DNA of 42,941 nucleotides, from assembly GCA_002410555.1 (NCBI GenBank), contig DHSR01000051.1, forward strand, positions 27,177-70,117. Reading direction: 5' to 3'. This DNA comes from Bacteroidales bacterium UBA5281. Lineage in GTDB: Bacteria > Bacteroidota > Bacteroidia > Bacteroidales > Lentimicrobiaceae. This document shows positions 1-7,718 of this stretch, one piece after another. Every line of letters starts with the position of its first letter. Within the stretch, counting starts at the first letter, position 1. A program made the translations under genes and the position numbers. Below the pieces are notes generated by a model that saw only the letters and a program-made list of their open reading frames with translations, did not search any database and was not told the origin of the DNA.

Positions 1-27
1 CCGTTTTTTCGGGGTAATTCGCGGTTA

Positions 28-80
28 ATTGGTGATTGGTGACTGGTGATTAGTGATTGGTGATTGGTGATCAGTAATCT
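28..80. repeat. 7-bp tandem repeat array (ATTGGTG unit)
   Basis: Seven consecutive heptamers of the form ATTGGTG run from 28 to 76, with single-base variants (ACTGGTG, ATTAGTG, ATCAGTA), followed by a partial unit. The period is exactly 7 throughout. Such heptamer arrays are, as I recall, common in intergenic DNA of Bacteroidota; no function can be read from the sequence. Confidence 0.85.
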
Positions 81-111
81 GAACCGTAGCGAAGTGGAGC
101 TCACCGAAAGT

Positions 112-143
112 AAATCTGAAATCCGAAATCCGAAATTTGAAAT
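112..143. repeat. 7-bp tandem repeat array (AAATCCG unit)
   Basis: A second, unrelated heptamer array: AAATCTG, AAATCCG, AAATCCG, AAATTTG and a partial AAAT. It has the same 7-bp period as the array at 28-80 and lies about 30 bp from it, which suggests that both arose by the same replication-slippage or repeat-seeding process. Confidence 0.8.
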
Positions 144-189
144 AGTTAATGCCTGTTATATAAGTTAATAAGGTGCCAAAATACTTAAA

Positions 190-201
190 AGAGCCGGCTC
201 T
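190..201. promoter_or_regulatory. 12-bp perfect palindrome, candidate operator
   Basis: AGAGCCGGCTCT is a perfect 12-bp palindrome, GC-rich in an AT-rich leader, 89 bp upstream of the ROK regulator gene and about 57 bp upstream of its candidate -7 box. ROK repressors bind DNA as dimers, so autoregulation through this site is a reasonable guess, but there is no direct evidence. Confidence 0.35.
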
Positions 202-257
202 GAATCACAAACAGAGAAAATATTCCTCAAACTTCTTCTTTCAATGCAATAAATCAA

Positions 258-265
258 TACTTTTA
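258..265 (+). promoter_or_regulatory. candidate -7 box of sugar operon
   Basis: TACTTTTA matches the Bacteroidota -7 consensus TAnnTTTG at all fixed positions but the last. It lies 24 bp before the ATG at 290, the same spacing as the exact boxes elsewhere in the window. Confidence 0.4.
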
Positions 266-289
266 CCCTGAAATATTTAAGGTTTATAT

Positions 290-1549
290 ATGAAAGGTAT
301 ACATCTGCTATTTGATCAATCGGGTATAAAAAATAAGATCAGTCCAGGCCAGTATAAGAAGTTGCAATTAAAACTGATTCTTTTGCGGGAACTTTATTAC
401 AACGCACCCATGACCATTCATGATTTGACCCAGGCAATAAAGATGAGTACGCCTACCATTACACGTGCTGTGGATGAATTGATGGAAGAAGGCTGGGTAA
501 TTGATCATGGCATTGGTGAATCCACCGGTGGCAGGCCTCCCTGGATGTGTGGGTTAAATCCATCATCCTGGTATATGATTGGCATTGATCTGGAACGCGC
601 ATATATAAAAATGGCGGTTTTTGATATGCACAATCAACCGGTAAAAGAAATTCATGAATTGAATGAAGGACTGGATGACACAGAAGATGTGATTGGCTTT
701 ATTGCCAGCAAGGTGAATGAATTATTAACGGCATACAATATTAATAAAAAGAAAGTTTTGGGGATAGGATTATCGCTTCCGGGTCTGATTGATATAAGAA
801 CCGGATTATCATATACCTATCTGAATTCAGGCAAGCCACCTGCTGATTTGCTCAGCCAGAAAACCGGCCTGCCTGTTTTCATTGAGCAGGACACCCGGGC
901 CATGGCCTGGGGAGAACAAGCGTTTGGCCTGGCGCGCGATCATCAAAATGTACTTTGTTTAAATGTGGGTTCAGGCATTGGTCTCAGCCTCATTCTGAAT
1001 GGTAAAATATTCAAAGGCCACTCAGGATATGCCGGAGAATTTGGCCACATACAGTTGGTCCCCAACGGCCGGCTTTGTCACTGCGGTAAGGTTGGATGTA
1101 TAGAAACTGTTGCCTCCGGGAAAGTTATGATTGCCAGAGCCCGTGAAGAAATCAATTCAGGCACCGATTCTATGATGCAGGAATTGGTGCAGCATAATCT
1201 TAAAAAAATAAATCTGAAAACTTTACTTAAAGCGGCTGAGATGAATGATCAGTATGCCGTTAATTTATTTTCCGACGCCGGCGATGCTTTGGGTAAAGGG
1301 ATTTCAACACTCATCCATCTATTTGATCCTGAATTGATTATTATCGGTGGTGAAATGTCTAAGGCCTCTGACATACTGATACCACCCATTGAGCGCAACC
1401 TGAATATATATGCCATTTCCCGCATCAGGCGTGATGCCAGGATTGTTTCGTCCGAACTGGGCGATAATGCCAAGTTGCTGGGTACCCTGGCCATGACCAT
1501 GCATAATATTTTCTACGAACCACAGGAAAATGGTATACAAAACAGATAA
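290..1549 (+). CDS. ROK-family transcriptional regulator (NagC/XylR type)
   Basis: The 419-residue protein has an N-terminal winged helix-turn-helix (about residues 25-85, with TIHDLTQAI and STPTITRAVDELMEEGW) followed by a ROK sugar-kinase-like domain (about 95-405). The ROK zinc signature is intact: GH at the start of GHIQLVPNG, then CHCGKVGCIE. The phosphate loop is degenerate (IGIDLERAYIK instead of a DxGGT type loop), whereas the Asp in EQDTRAMA is kept. HTH plus degenerate loop points to a sugar-responsive repressor rather than a kinase. Its TAA stop overlaps the ATG of the permease gene (TAATG), so the two are probably translationally coupled, and the permease substrate or its phosphate is the likely effector. 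The ATG at 290 is chosen because it is the first in frame after the candidate promoter. Confidence 0.88.
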   Translation: MKGIHLLFDQSGIKNKISPGQYKKLQLKLILLRELYYNAPMTIHDLTQAIKMSTPTITRAVDELMEEGWVIDHGIGESTGGRPPWMCGLNPSSWYMIGIDLERAYIKMAVFDMHNQPVKEIHELNEGLDDTEDVIGFIASKVNELLTAYNINKKKVLGIGLSLPGLIDIRTGLSYTYLNSGKPPADLLSQKTGLPVFIEQDTRAMAWGEQAFGLARDHQNVLCLNVGSGIGLSLILNGKIFKGHSGYAGEFGHIQLVPNGRLCHCGKVGCIETVASGKVMIARAREEINSGTDSMMQELVQHNLKKINLKTLLKAAEMNDQYAVNLFSDAGDALGKGISTLIHLFDPELIIIGGEMSKASDILIPPIERNLNIYAISRIRRDARIVSSELGDNAKLLGTLAMTMHNIFYEPQENGIQNR

Positions 1550-2835
1550 TGTTTTTAATCAATTCAAATATGAATAACACTCTGCCCACTGAGCGCCGGA
1601 TGTATTTCCGGTCAATTGCCATCATCGGAACCCTCTATTTTATTTTTGGTTTTGTTACCTGGCTCAACGGAACCCTGATTCCTTTCCTTAAGTTAGCTTG
1701 TGAACTCAGCAATTTACAGGCTTACTTTGTCACTTTTGCCTTTTATATTTCTTATCTGGTTATGGCTCCTCCCTCCTCCTGGGTATTGCATAAGACCGGA
1801 TTTAAAAATGGTATGGCTCTGGGTTTGCTGATTATGGCTGTTGGTTCGCTAATATTTATTCCGGCAGCCCTTACCCGTGAATATGGATTGTTTTTAACAG
1901 GCCTGTTTATTCAGGGTTCCGGGCTGGCTCTGTTGCAAACTGCAGCCAATCCCTATATCACAATTATTGGCCCGCGTGAAAGTGCAGCCCGCCGCATTGC
2001 CATTATGGGAATTTGCAACAAGGTAGCCGGTACCATAGGCCCGCTCATTCTTGGAGCACTCATTTTAAGTGGAGCCGAAGAAACCAAGAGAGAAATAGGA
2101 GCGGCAGTCGGAGTGGCAAAAACTCAGTTGCTCGATACCCTTGCTTTGGGTGTGATCAATCCCTATATAGTAATGGCTATAATACTTGCACTGCTGGCTG
2201 TTATGATACGATTTTCAGGACTGCCTCAGATTGATACCGATCAGGACGAACCAAATGCCGGTGTGGAAGCCAGGACAAAAAAAGCCTGGTATCAGTTTCC
2301 ACATCTGATTTTAGGATTCATCGCTTTGTTCTTTTATGTTGGTGTAGAAGTTATGGCCGGCGATACCATTGGCCTGTATGGAACCTACATGGGAATATCT
2401 CTGGATTATTCTAAATATTTCACCAGTCTTACCCTTATTTCAATGGTCATAGGCTACATTGTAGGCATCATCGTCATTCCAACATACATTAAACAACACG
2501 CAGCACTGAGCATTTCTGCAGGCCTGGGAATATTGTTTACCTTACTTGCTTTGTTTACCCATGGTTTTATTAGTGTAGCATTTATTGCCTTACTTGGTTT
2601 TGCCAATGCAATGGTCTGGCCTTCCATCTGGCCATTGGCTATATCCGGATTGGGTAAATTTACCAAGGCCGGTTCAGCCCTGCTGGTAATGGGTATTGCA
2701 GGTGGAGCCATCATTCCGCTTTTTTATGGATGGCTGGTGGATATCATCGGAAATCAACAAGCTTACTGGATTATGATACCTTTATATGTGTTTATTTTAT
2801 TTTACGGAATGAAAGGACATAAAATCAAAAACTAA
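1549..2835 (+). CDS. MFS sugar permease, glucose/galactose-FucP type
   Basis: A 428-residue polytopic membrane protein with about 12 hydrophobic segments. The sequence follows the FHS family (fucose, glucose/galactose and related sugar:proton symporters): LYFIFGFVTWLNGTLIPFLK in the first helix, and ALLQTAANPYITIIGPRESA at the end of the first half, the family's conserved NPYI region. It should import a monosaccharide by proton symport across the inner membrane. Substrate cannot be fixed from sequence; glucose, galactose or N-acetylglucosamine are family possibilities. The start overlaps the stop of the ROK gene; an alternative ATG lies at 1570 (residue 8). The next gene begins 7 bp after its stop, so all three form one operon. 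Confidence 0.85.
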   Translation: MFLINSNMNNTLPTERRMYFRSIAIIGTLYFIFGFVTWLNGTLIPFLKLACELSNLQAYFVTFAFYISYLVMAPPSSWVLHKTGFKNGMALGLLIMAVGSLIFIPAALTREYGLFLTGLFIQGSGLALLQTAANPYITIIGPRESAARRIAIMGICNKVAGTIGPLILGALILSGAEETKREIGAAVGVAKTQLLDTLALGVINPYIVMAIILALLAVMIRFSGLPQIDTDQDEPNAGVEARTKKAWYQFPHLILGFIALFFYVGVEVMAGDTIGLYGTYMGISLDYSKYFTSLTLISMVIGYIVGIIVIPTYIKQHAALSISAGLGILFTLLALFTHGFISVAFIALLGFANAMVWPSIWPLAISGLGKFTKAGSALLVMGIAGGAIIPLFYGWLVDIIGNQQAYWIMIPLYVFILFYGMKGHKIKN

Positions 2836-2842
2836 CTGTACA

Positions 2843-3748
2843 ATGATGAAACCCGTATTGCTTATTCTTGCTGCCGGTATGGGCAGCCGCTATGGAGGGC
2901 TTAAGCAGGTCGACCCTGTAGGCCCTGCCGGCGAAACCATACTTGATTATTCTGTATTTGATGCCATAAAAGCAGGCTTTGGGAAAGTGGTGTTTATTAT
3001 CCGTCGTGACATTGAGCTGGCTTTTGTTGAGACCTACATCAACAGGCTTCAGAAATATATCGAAGTAGAATGGGTATTTCAGGAAACAGATGCGCTTCCC
3101 GGTGGTTATGTAGCTCCTGAAGGCCGCAGCAAACCCTGGGGTACCGGCCATGCCATGCTGATGGCCCGTAATAACATTCACCAGCCGTTTGCTGTAATTA
3201 ATGCCGATGATTTTTATGGTCGCGAAGCTTATGAAACACTCAGCAACTACTTTAATAAGAGTAACAATGAGTCCGAATATGCCATGGTGGCTTATCGCCT
3301 GAAAAATACTCTTTCAGACTTCGGATCTGTCTCCAGAGGTATATGCGTTTCCAATGAAAAAAATGAACTTATTTCGGTTACAGAACGAACCAGTATCAAG
3401 TCGGTTGAAGGGCAAATCAGTTATTCCGATGCCAACAATTCGCGATTCCCATTACCTGATGACACATTGGTTTCAATGAATTTCTGGGGATTTAAACCCG
3501 GATTTTTCTGCCATCTGGAACGCCATTTTGAGGCCTTTCTGAAATTGAATGCCGATAGTATGACCGCAGAGTTTTACATTCCGGTAGTAGTTGATCAACT
3601 CATTAAAAACAATGAAGCTAAGGTAAGATTGCTGAAAAATGACGGGCAGTGGTTTGGGATAACGTACAAGGAAGATAAACCAGAAGTGGTAGAAAAAATT
3701 GCTCAGTTAACCAGGGCTGGTATTTATCCATCGCCTCTATGGCCATAG
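2843..3748 (+). CDS. Sugar-phosphate nucleotidyltransferase
   Basis: A 301-residue NTP-transferase-fold protein. The N-terminal nucleotide-binding loop reads LAAGMGSRYGGLKQ (GxGxRxGGxK type); GTGHAMLMARN and the metal-site motif VINADDFYG follow, as in enzymes that join a nucleoside monophosphate to a sugar-1-phosphate. In Bacteroidota, proteins of this type often sit beside an aminoglycoside-phosphotransferase-like sugar kinase, resembling the AmgK/MurU amino-sugar recycling route; no such kinase is present here. Being last in the ROK-MFS operon, it probably activates the sugar imported by the permease. Two adjacent ATG codons (2843, 2846) could both serve as start. The exact sugar and nucleotide are unknown. 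Confidence 0.75.
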   Translation: MMKPVLLILAAGMGSRYGGLKQVDPVGPAGETILDYSVFDAIKAGFGKVVFIIRRDIELAFVETYINRLQKYIEVEWVFQETDALPGGYVAPEGRSKPWGTGHAMLMARNNIHQPFAVINADDFYGREAYETLSNYFNKSNNESEYAMVAYRLKNTLSDFGSVSRGICVSNEKNELISVTERTSIKSVEGQISYSDANNSRFPLPDDTLVSMNFWGFKPGFFCHLERHFEAFLKLNADSMTAEFYIPVVVDQLIKNNEAKVRLLKNDGQWFGITYKEDKPEVVEKIAQLTRAGIYPSPLWP

Positions 3749-3848
3749 TACAAACCGGGATAGTAATTTCATGTTATTGATAATCAATCTGCTGCAATAG
3801 ATTATAAATAATTATGAAAATTTACTTTACAACATTGCTTTTTTGTTG

Positions 3849-3856
3849 TATATTCG
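3849..3856 (+). promoter_or_regulatory. candidate -7 box for response regulator
   Basis: TATATTCG fits TAnnTTTG at all but one fixed position and lies in the 149-bp gap before the response regulator, leaving a leader of about 50 bases to the ATG at 3913. Confidence 0.35.
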
Positions 3857-3912
3857 TTGCATATTTCAACATCATAGTATAAACACTTTAAATCTAAGTG
3901 GACAACTTCATA

Positions 3913-4308
3913 ATGCAAAAGCCAGACAATTTGTCGCCAATAGCCACTTACAGAATTCTGGTGGCTGAAGACGAAGAAGCAAATTATAAATACGTGGAAA
4001 AAATCCTCAAACGTGAGGGTTATGATTTGTTGCGTGCAACCAATGGTTTTGAAGCAGTAGAATATGCACGTCTGTATGACGATATAGACCTTATTCTTAT
4101 GGATATAAAGATGCCGGTAATGAATGGTGTAGAAGCGACACGGGAGATAAAAATGCTCAAACCGGCCATTCCCATAATTGCTACCACCGCTTTCGCCATA
4201 CCAGGTGACCGGGAGGTGTTCCTTAATGCCGGCTGTGATGATTACATTCCTAAACCCATCAAACCGGGCATCCTCATTCAGTTGATAGACATGCACGTGA
4301 AATCCTGA
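3913..4308 (+). CDS. Single-domain response regulator (REC only)
   Basis: The 131-residue protein is a lone receiver domain. Acidic pocket E19-D20 (ILVAEDEE), phospho-acceptor D64 in LILMDIKMP, the Thr pair at 91-92 and K114 in IPKPI are all in place, and nothing follows the domain. It resembles the second receiver of the hybrid kinase at 40017-41720 (shared MDI-MPVMNG, PGDRE and LNAG segments), so it probably acts in phosphorelay or by protein contact rather than on DNA. An in-frame GTG at 3898 would add five residues; the ATG is preferred, though no ribosome-binding site separates the two. Confidence 0.85.
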   Translation: MQKPDNLSPIATYRILVAEDEEANYKYVEKILKREGYDLLRATNGFEAVEYARLYDDIDLILMDIKMPVMNGVEATREIKMLKPAIPIIATTAFAIPGDREVFLNAGCDDYIPKPIKPGILIQLIDMHVKS

Positions 4309-4326
4309 CTCTTTCAATCATAATAA

Positions 4327-4368
4327 TAAAGAACCCCATTCAAATATAATCCGAGTGGGGTTTCTTTA
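4327..4368. terminator. Bidirectional intrinsic terminator
   Basis: Near-perfect inverted repeat: TAAAGAACCCCATTC on the left pairs with GAGTGGGGTTTCTTTA on the right with one bulge and one G-T pair. A-rich and T-rich flanks let it work both ways, ending the response regulator (+) and transketolase (-) transcripts, which converge here. Confidence 0.85.
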
Positions 4369-4387
4369 TTTTCTAAAGTATGTTTTC

Positions 4388-6436
4388 TCAGTTGAGTGAA
4401 CTCTTTTCAAACATATTCACTACCTGCTGAAAAACGTTCTCCGGGGTAAAGCCGAACATTTCGTCCAGTTTGGCGGCAGGTGCGGAATAACCAAAGTGAT
4501 CCAGTCCCCAAATGCTACCCTTGCAGCCAACCAAACCACTTAGAGTAACAGGCAGCCCAGCTGTAAGGCCAAATGCAGGAATATCATCAGGGATAATTTG
4601 TTGTTGATACTCCGCCGGCTGACTCCGGAAAAGCCCTTCGGAAATAACAGAAACGACTCTGACTTTCCAGTTTTTTCGTTCTCGCAACAACCTGGCGCCC
4701 TCCACCAGGGTAGCTACTTCGCTACCACTGGCAATCAATACTACTTTGGGCGAATCATCACTGCCGGCAACTATATAAGCCCCTTTATTGAGATGATCAG
4801 CCAGCTTACGGTAAGTTGTATCTGATGCAGCAGGTAAAGATTTAATGCCCTGGCGCGATAAAATCAAAGCAGTTGGTGTACTTTGGTTTTCCATAGCCAT
4901 TTGCCAGGCCACTGTGGTTTCGTCAGCGTCAGCAGGCCGCAATACCAGTGTGCTGGGCTGCCCGCTGTGATTTTTTAGCTTTTCAAGCAATCTTATTTGA
5001 GCTTCCTGCTCTACCGGCTGATGCGTAGGTCCATCTTCACCTACACGGAAGGCATCGTGGGTCCACAAAAACTTTACGGGTAGTTCCATCAGGGCGCTCA
5101 AACGCACAGCAGGCTTCATATAATCACTGAAGGCGAAAAATGTACCACAACATACATGCACACCTCCATGCAGGGCAATACCATTTGCAATGGCAGCCAT
5201 CGTCAGTTCACTTACACCAACTTGTAAAAACGCACCTGAAAAATCACCTTTCTCAAATGCTTTCGTTTCCTTTAAGAAACCATCGGTCTTATCGCTGTTG
5301 GCCAGATCGGCTGAAGCTACAATCATGTTTCCCACCTCACGGGCCAGATAAGTGAGCACGGTGGATGAGGCAGCCCGGGTTGCAATATTTTCTTTTTGAA
5401 TCAGGCTGCTGAAATCCAGATTAAGCTCCAGGTTCAAAAAGCCATGCAGTTTCCTGGCGAGTTCAGGATTGTCTTTCTCCCATTCTTTTTGCTGAGCTTT
5501 GCGAACCAAAGCTTCTTCTCTTTTGGTTTGAGTTGCTTCTGCATAAAGTTTTGCAACCTGTGGAAATATGTAAAAGGGATCTCCTGGATTTCCACCAAGA
5601 TTCCGTATGGTTTTTTCAAATGATGCCCCTGCATCACTCAAAGGCATCCCATGGGTAGATACCTCCCCTTCAAAGTGAGTATCGTCATCAGCCAATGCCC
5701 CTTTACCCATAATGGTTTTTCCGATAATCAGGGTTGGTCGCTCCTGTTCCTGGTTTGCCCGGATAAGTGCACTGCGGATCTGGGCAGCGTCATTACCAAC
5801 AATTTCAATAACATTCCAGCCCCAGGCTTTATATTTCATGCCCGTATCTTCGTTACTCACTACATGGGTTTTAGTAGAAAGCTGAACATCATTAGAATCA
5901 TAAAACATAATCAGATTGCTGAGTCCCAGATTTCCTGCAATGCGACCGGCTGCCTGGGAGATTTCTTCCTGTATACCTCCGTCCGAAATATATGTGTATG
6001 TTTTATGAGCCATCCATTCGCCAAAGCGGGCACACAAAAAACGTTCAGCAATGGCAGCACCCACCGCCATGGTATGCCCCTGACCCAAAGGACCAGAAGT
6101 GTTCTCAATCCCTCTTTTAAGATCAAGCTCCGGATGTCCGGGAGTGCAACTGCCCCATTGCCTGAACTGTTTTAAGTCATCCAGGGTGAATGTACCTGAT
6201 AGAGTTAGTACCGAATATAGCATTGCCGACATGTGGCCCGGATCCAGAAAAAAACGGTCTCTTAAAAACCATTGCCTGTCAGCAGGATCATACCGAAGGA
6301 ATTCGGCATATAAAATATTTATAAAATCGGCGCCTCCCATAGCACCTCCGGGATGACCGGATCGGGCTTTTTCAACCATAGCAGCCGATAATATCCGAAT
6401 ATTGTCAGCAGCAAGGTTTATCTGTTCAATCTCCAT
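4388..6436 (-). CDS. tkt: Transketolase
   Basis: The 682-residue length is normal for a full bacterial transketolase, the thiamine-diphosphate enzyme that moves two-carbon units in the pentose phosphate pathway. Recognisable segments in order are SGHPGGAMGGADF, LDPGHMSAML, TSGPLGQGH, the cofactor region YISDGGIQEEIS running to YDSNDVQLS, the pyrimidine-domain segment THDAFRVGEDGPTHQPVEQ, and the C-terminal FGYSAPAAKLDEMFGFT. In the ThDP motif the usual GDG is SDGG; I recall this from other Bacteroidota transketolases, so it is a lineage variant rather than a sign of decay. It lies 49 bp downstream of the histidine kinase on the same strand with no promoter match between them, so the two may share a transcript. 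Confidence 0.95.
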   Translation of the reverse strand: MEIEQINLAADNIRILSAAMVEKARSGHPGGAMGGADFINILYAEFLRYDPADRQWFLRDRFFLDPGHMSAMLYSVLTLSGTFTLDDLKQFRQWGSCTPGHPELDLKRGIENTSGPLGQGHTMAVGAAIAERFLCARFGEWMAHKTYTYISDGGIQEEISQAAGRIAGNLGLSNLIMFYDSNDVQLSTKTHVVSNEDTGMKYKAWGWNVIEIVGNDAAQIRSALIRANQEQERPTLIIGKTIMGKGALADDDTHFEGEVSTHGMPLSDAGASFEKTIRNLGGNPGDPFYIFPQVAKLYAEATQTKREEALVRKAQQKEWEKDNPELARKLHGFLNLELNLDFSSLIQKENIATRAASSTVLTYLAREVGNMIVASADLANSDKTDGFLKETKAFEKGDFSGAFLQVGVSELTMAAIANGIALHGGVHVCCGTFFAFSDYMKPAVRLSALMELPVKFLWTHDAFRVGEDGPTHQPVEQEAQIRLLEKLKNHSGQPSTLVLRPADADETTVAWQMAMENQSTPTALILSRQGIKSLPAASDTTYRKLADHLNKGAYIVAGSDDSPKVVLIASGSEVATLVEGARLLRERKNWKVRVVSVISEGLFRSQPAEYQQQIIPDDIPAFGLTAGLPVTLSGLVGCKGSIWGLDHFGYSAPAAKLDEMFGFTPENVFQQVVNMFEKSSLN

Positions 6437-6485
6437 AAGAAAGTTTTTACTGTTATTGTTAAATGGTTATTATTTTTTTGAATAT

Positions 6486-7634
6486 TTATGTTTTCAAAAG
6501 CATTCCGGGGCTAAGGGGTATCTCCACCCAGAAAGTGGTACCTGATTCTTCAGTTGAGAATCCGGCTTTACCATGCAGGCATTTTTCGGCAAACAGTTTT
6601 ACCGTATAGGTACCCACTCCCCTATGAGCACCTTTTGTCGAGAAAGAGCGCTGGAAAATCTGTTGCTTAACTTCCTCTGCCATCATTCCTTCATTGTGGA
6701 CCCAAAAACGAACATATTTGTTTTTTAACCAGGCGCCCAATTGTATTGTCGTGTCCGGAGTGGTTGACTCAATGGCGTTTTTTATAAGATGGATCAATGT
6801 CTGTTTCAGAATATCTGTATCTGCTTCCATCAATATGGAATGTGAAAATGGATATACCATAATGTGTTGGCCTTGCTGCGACGGAGTATGCGAAAATCTT
6901 TCCACCAAATCCTGCAAAAGCGACAGGGAGACAAAACGACGGAAGGTGGGAATAAACTCCCCCCTTTCCGCTAAAGCAAGTGTATGCCAGCTGTGAAAAC
7001 TTTCCTGAATATCATAAGCAGTAGTATTGATGTATGTCAGGGTTTCCGACATTTGATCTGCCCTTGAATCAACCAACAATTCGAGTTTCTGTATCAGCAA
7101 CCTGATTTGATCAAGACTTTCATTTAAGAAAGTAACCTCCAGCAGATTGCGTCTTTTTTTGTCGCTGATATCCTCAACACTTAACACAACAAAACGTCTT
7201 GTTTCAAGTACCAAAGGGGTGGCCCTGACCACAAGATCATAAGCCGGCTGCCCATTATCTGATTTTCGGATAATACGGCACTCAGACTCCAGTTTTACAC
7301 CTTCAGTCAGACATCGGTTAACCACCGTGTGAGTACCGCAATACCGGCAGGCAGCAGTGGAGCCACATCCTTCTGATGTTTCACAAGCATGAGTACAACC
7401 AAACAAATCGCCGGGCTTCATCCGGTAAAAGGATTGGTCTGCCTGGGCATTCAACATTTTCAGCAGACCTTCGCTGGCAAATACCACACGCCTGTTTTCA
7501 TCTATAATGGCAGCCATTTCAGAAAGTAAAACCTCGAAAATTACCTCCCTGTCAATTGAACCCATTTCCTCAAAAAAACGAAAAAAAAATTGATTTTCTT
7601 CATTATTTTTTGATGAGGTAAGCCTAAAGTTCAT
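6486..7634 (-). CDS. Sensor kinase with cysteine-rich PAS-like domain
   Basis: A 382-residue soluble protein without membrane segments. Residues about 35-150 resemble a PAS domain carrying seven cysteines (C80, C84, C90, C96, C99, C108, C119), including a CGSTAACRYCG core. Similar clusters occur in PAS domains of other bacterial sensor kinases and could bind metal, haem or sense redox state. Residues about 255-375 are a HATPase domain: N-box IHLIKNAIES, F-box region IFQRSFSTKG and glycine-rich GVGTYTVKL. The G1 box reads VHNEGMM, where an Asp is usual, and no HE-x-R/N-P phospho-acceptor box is visible in the middle (about 150-250). It may therefore not autophosphorylate conventionally. It has its own promoter and is followed by transketolase. 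Confidence 0.75.
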   Translation of the reverse strand: MNFRLTSSKNNEENQFFFRFFEEMGSIDREVIFEVLLSEMAAIIDENRRVVFASEGLLKMLNAQADQSFYRMKPGDLFGCTHACETSEGCGSTAACRYCGTHTVVNRCLTEGVKLESECRIIRKSDNGQPAYDLVVRATPLVLETRRFVVLSVEDISDKKRRNLLEVTFLNESLDQIRLLIQKLELLVDSRADQMSETLTYINTTAYDIQESFHSWHTLALAERGEFIPTFRRFVSLSLLQDLVERFSHTPSQQGQHIMVYPFSHSILMEADTDILKQTLIHLIKNAIESTTPDTTIQLGAWLKNKYVRFWVHNEGMMAEEVKQQIFQRSFSTKGAHRGVGTYTVKLFAEKCLHGKAGFSTEESGTTFWVEIPLSPGMLLKT

Positions 7635-7653
7635 AATTTAGTCATTGTTTCAG

Positions 7654-7661
7654 CAAAAGTA
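7654..7661 (-). promoter_or_regulatory. -7 box of sensor kinase gene
   Basis: Exact TACTTTTG on the minus strand, ending 19 bp before the kinase ATG (7634). It sits in the 84-bp divergent gap with the MscS gene. Confidence 0.7.
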
Positions 7662-7718
7662 GCTTTTTTACAATAACAACGTTGCATGAAGCATATTCAC
7701 CTTTAGCACATCGACGCC

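Noticed and set aside
3776..3788. ATTGATAATCAAT palindrome after the nucleotidyltransferase gene
   Set aside because: Short, AT-only and without a following T-run; likely chance in this AT-rich gap.
5651..6175. 174-codon plus-strand frame opposite transketolase
   Set aside because: It is a shadow of a highly conserved gene on the other strand with no motif, promoter or start signal of its own.
4388..6436. SDGG instead of GDG in the ThDP motif of transketolase
   Set aside because: The rest of the enzyme is full-length and well conserved, and the variant appears to be normal for Bacteroidota transketolases.
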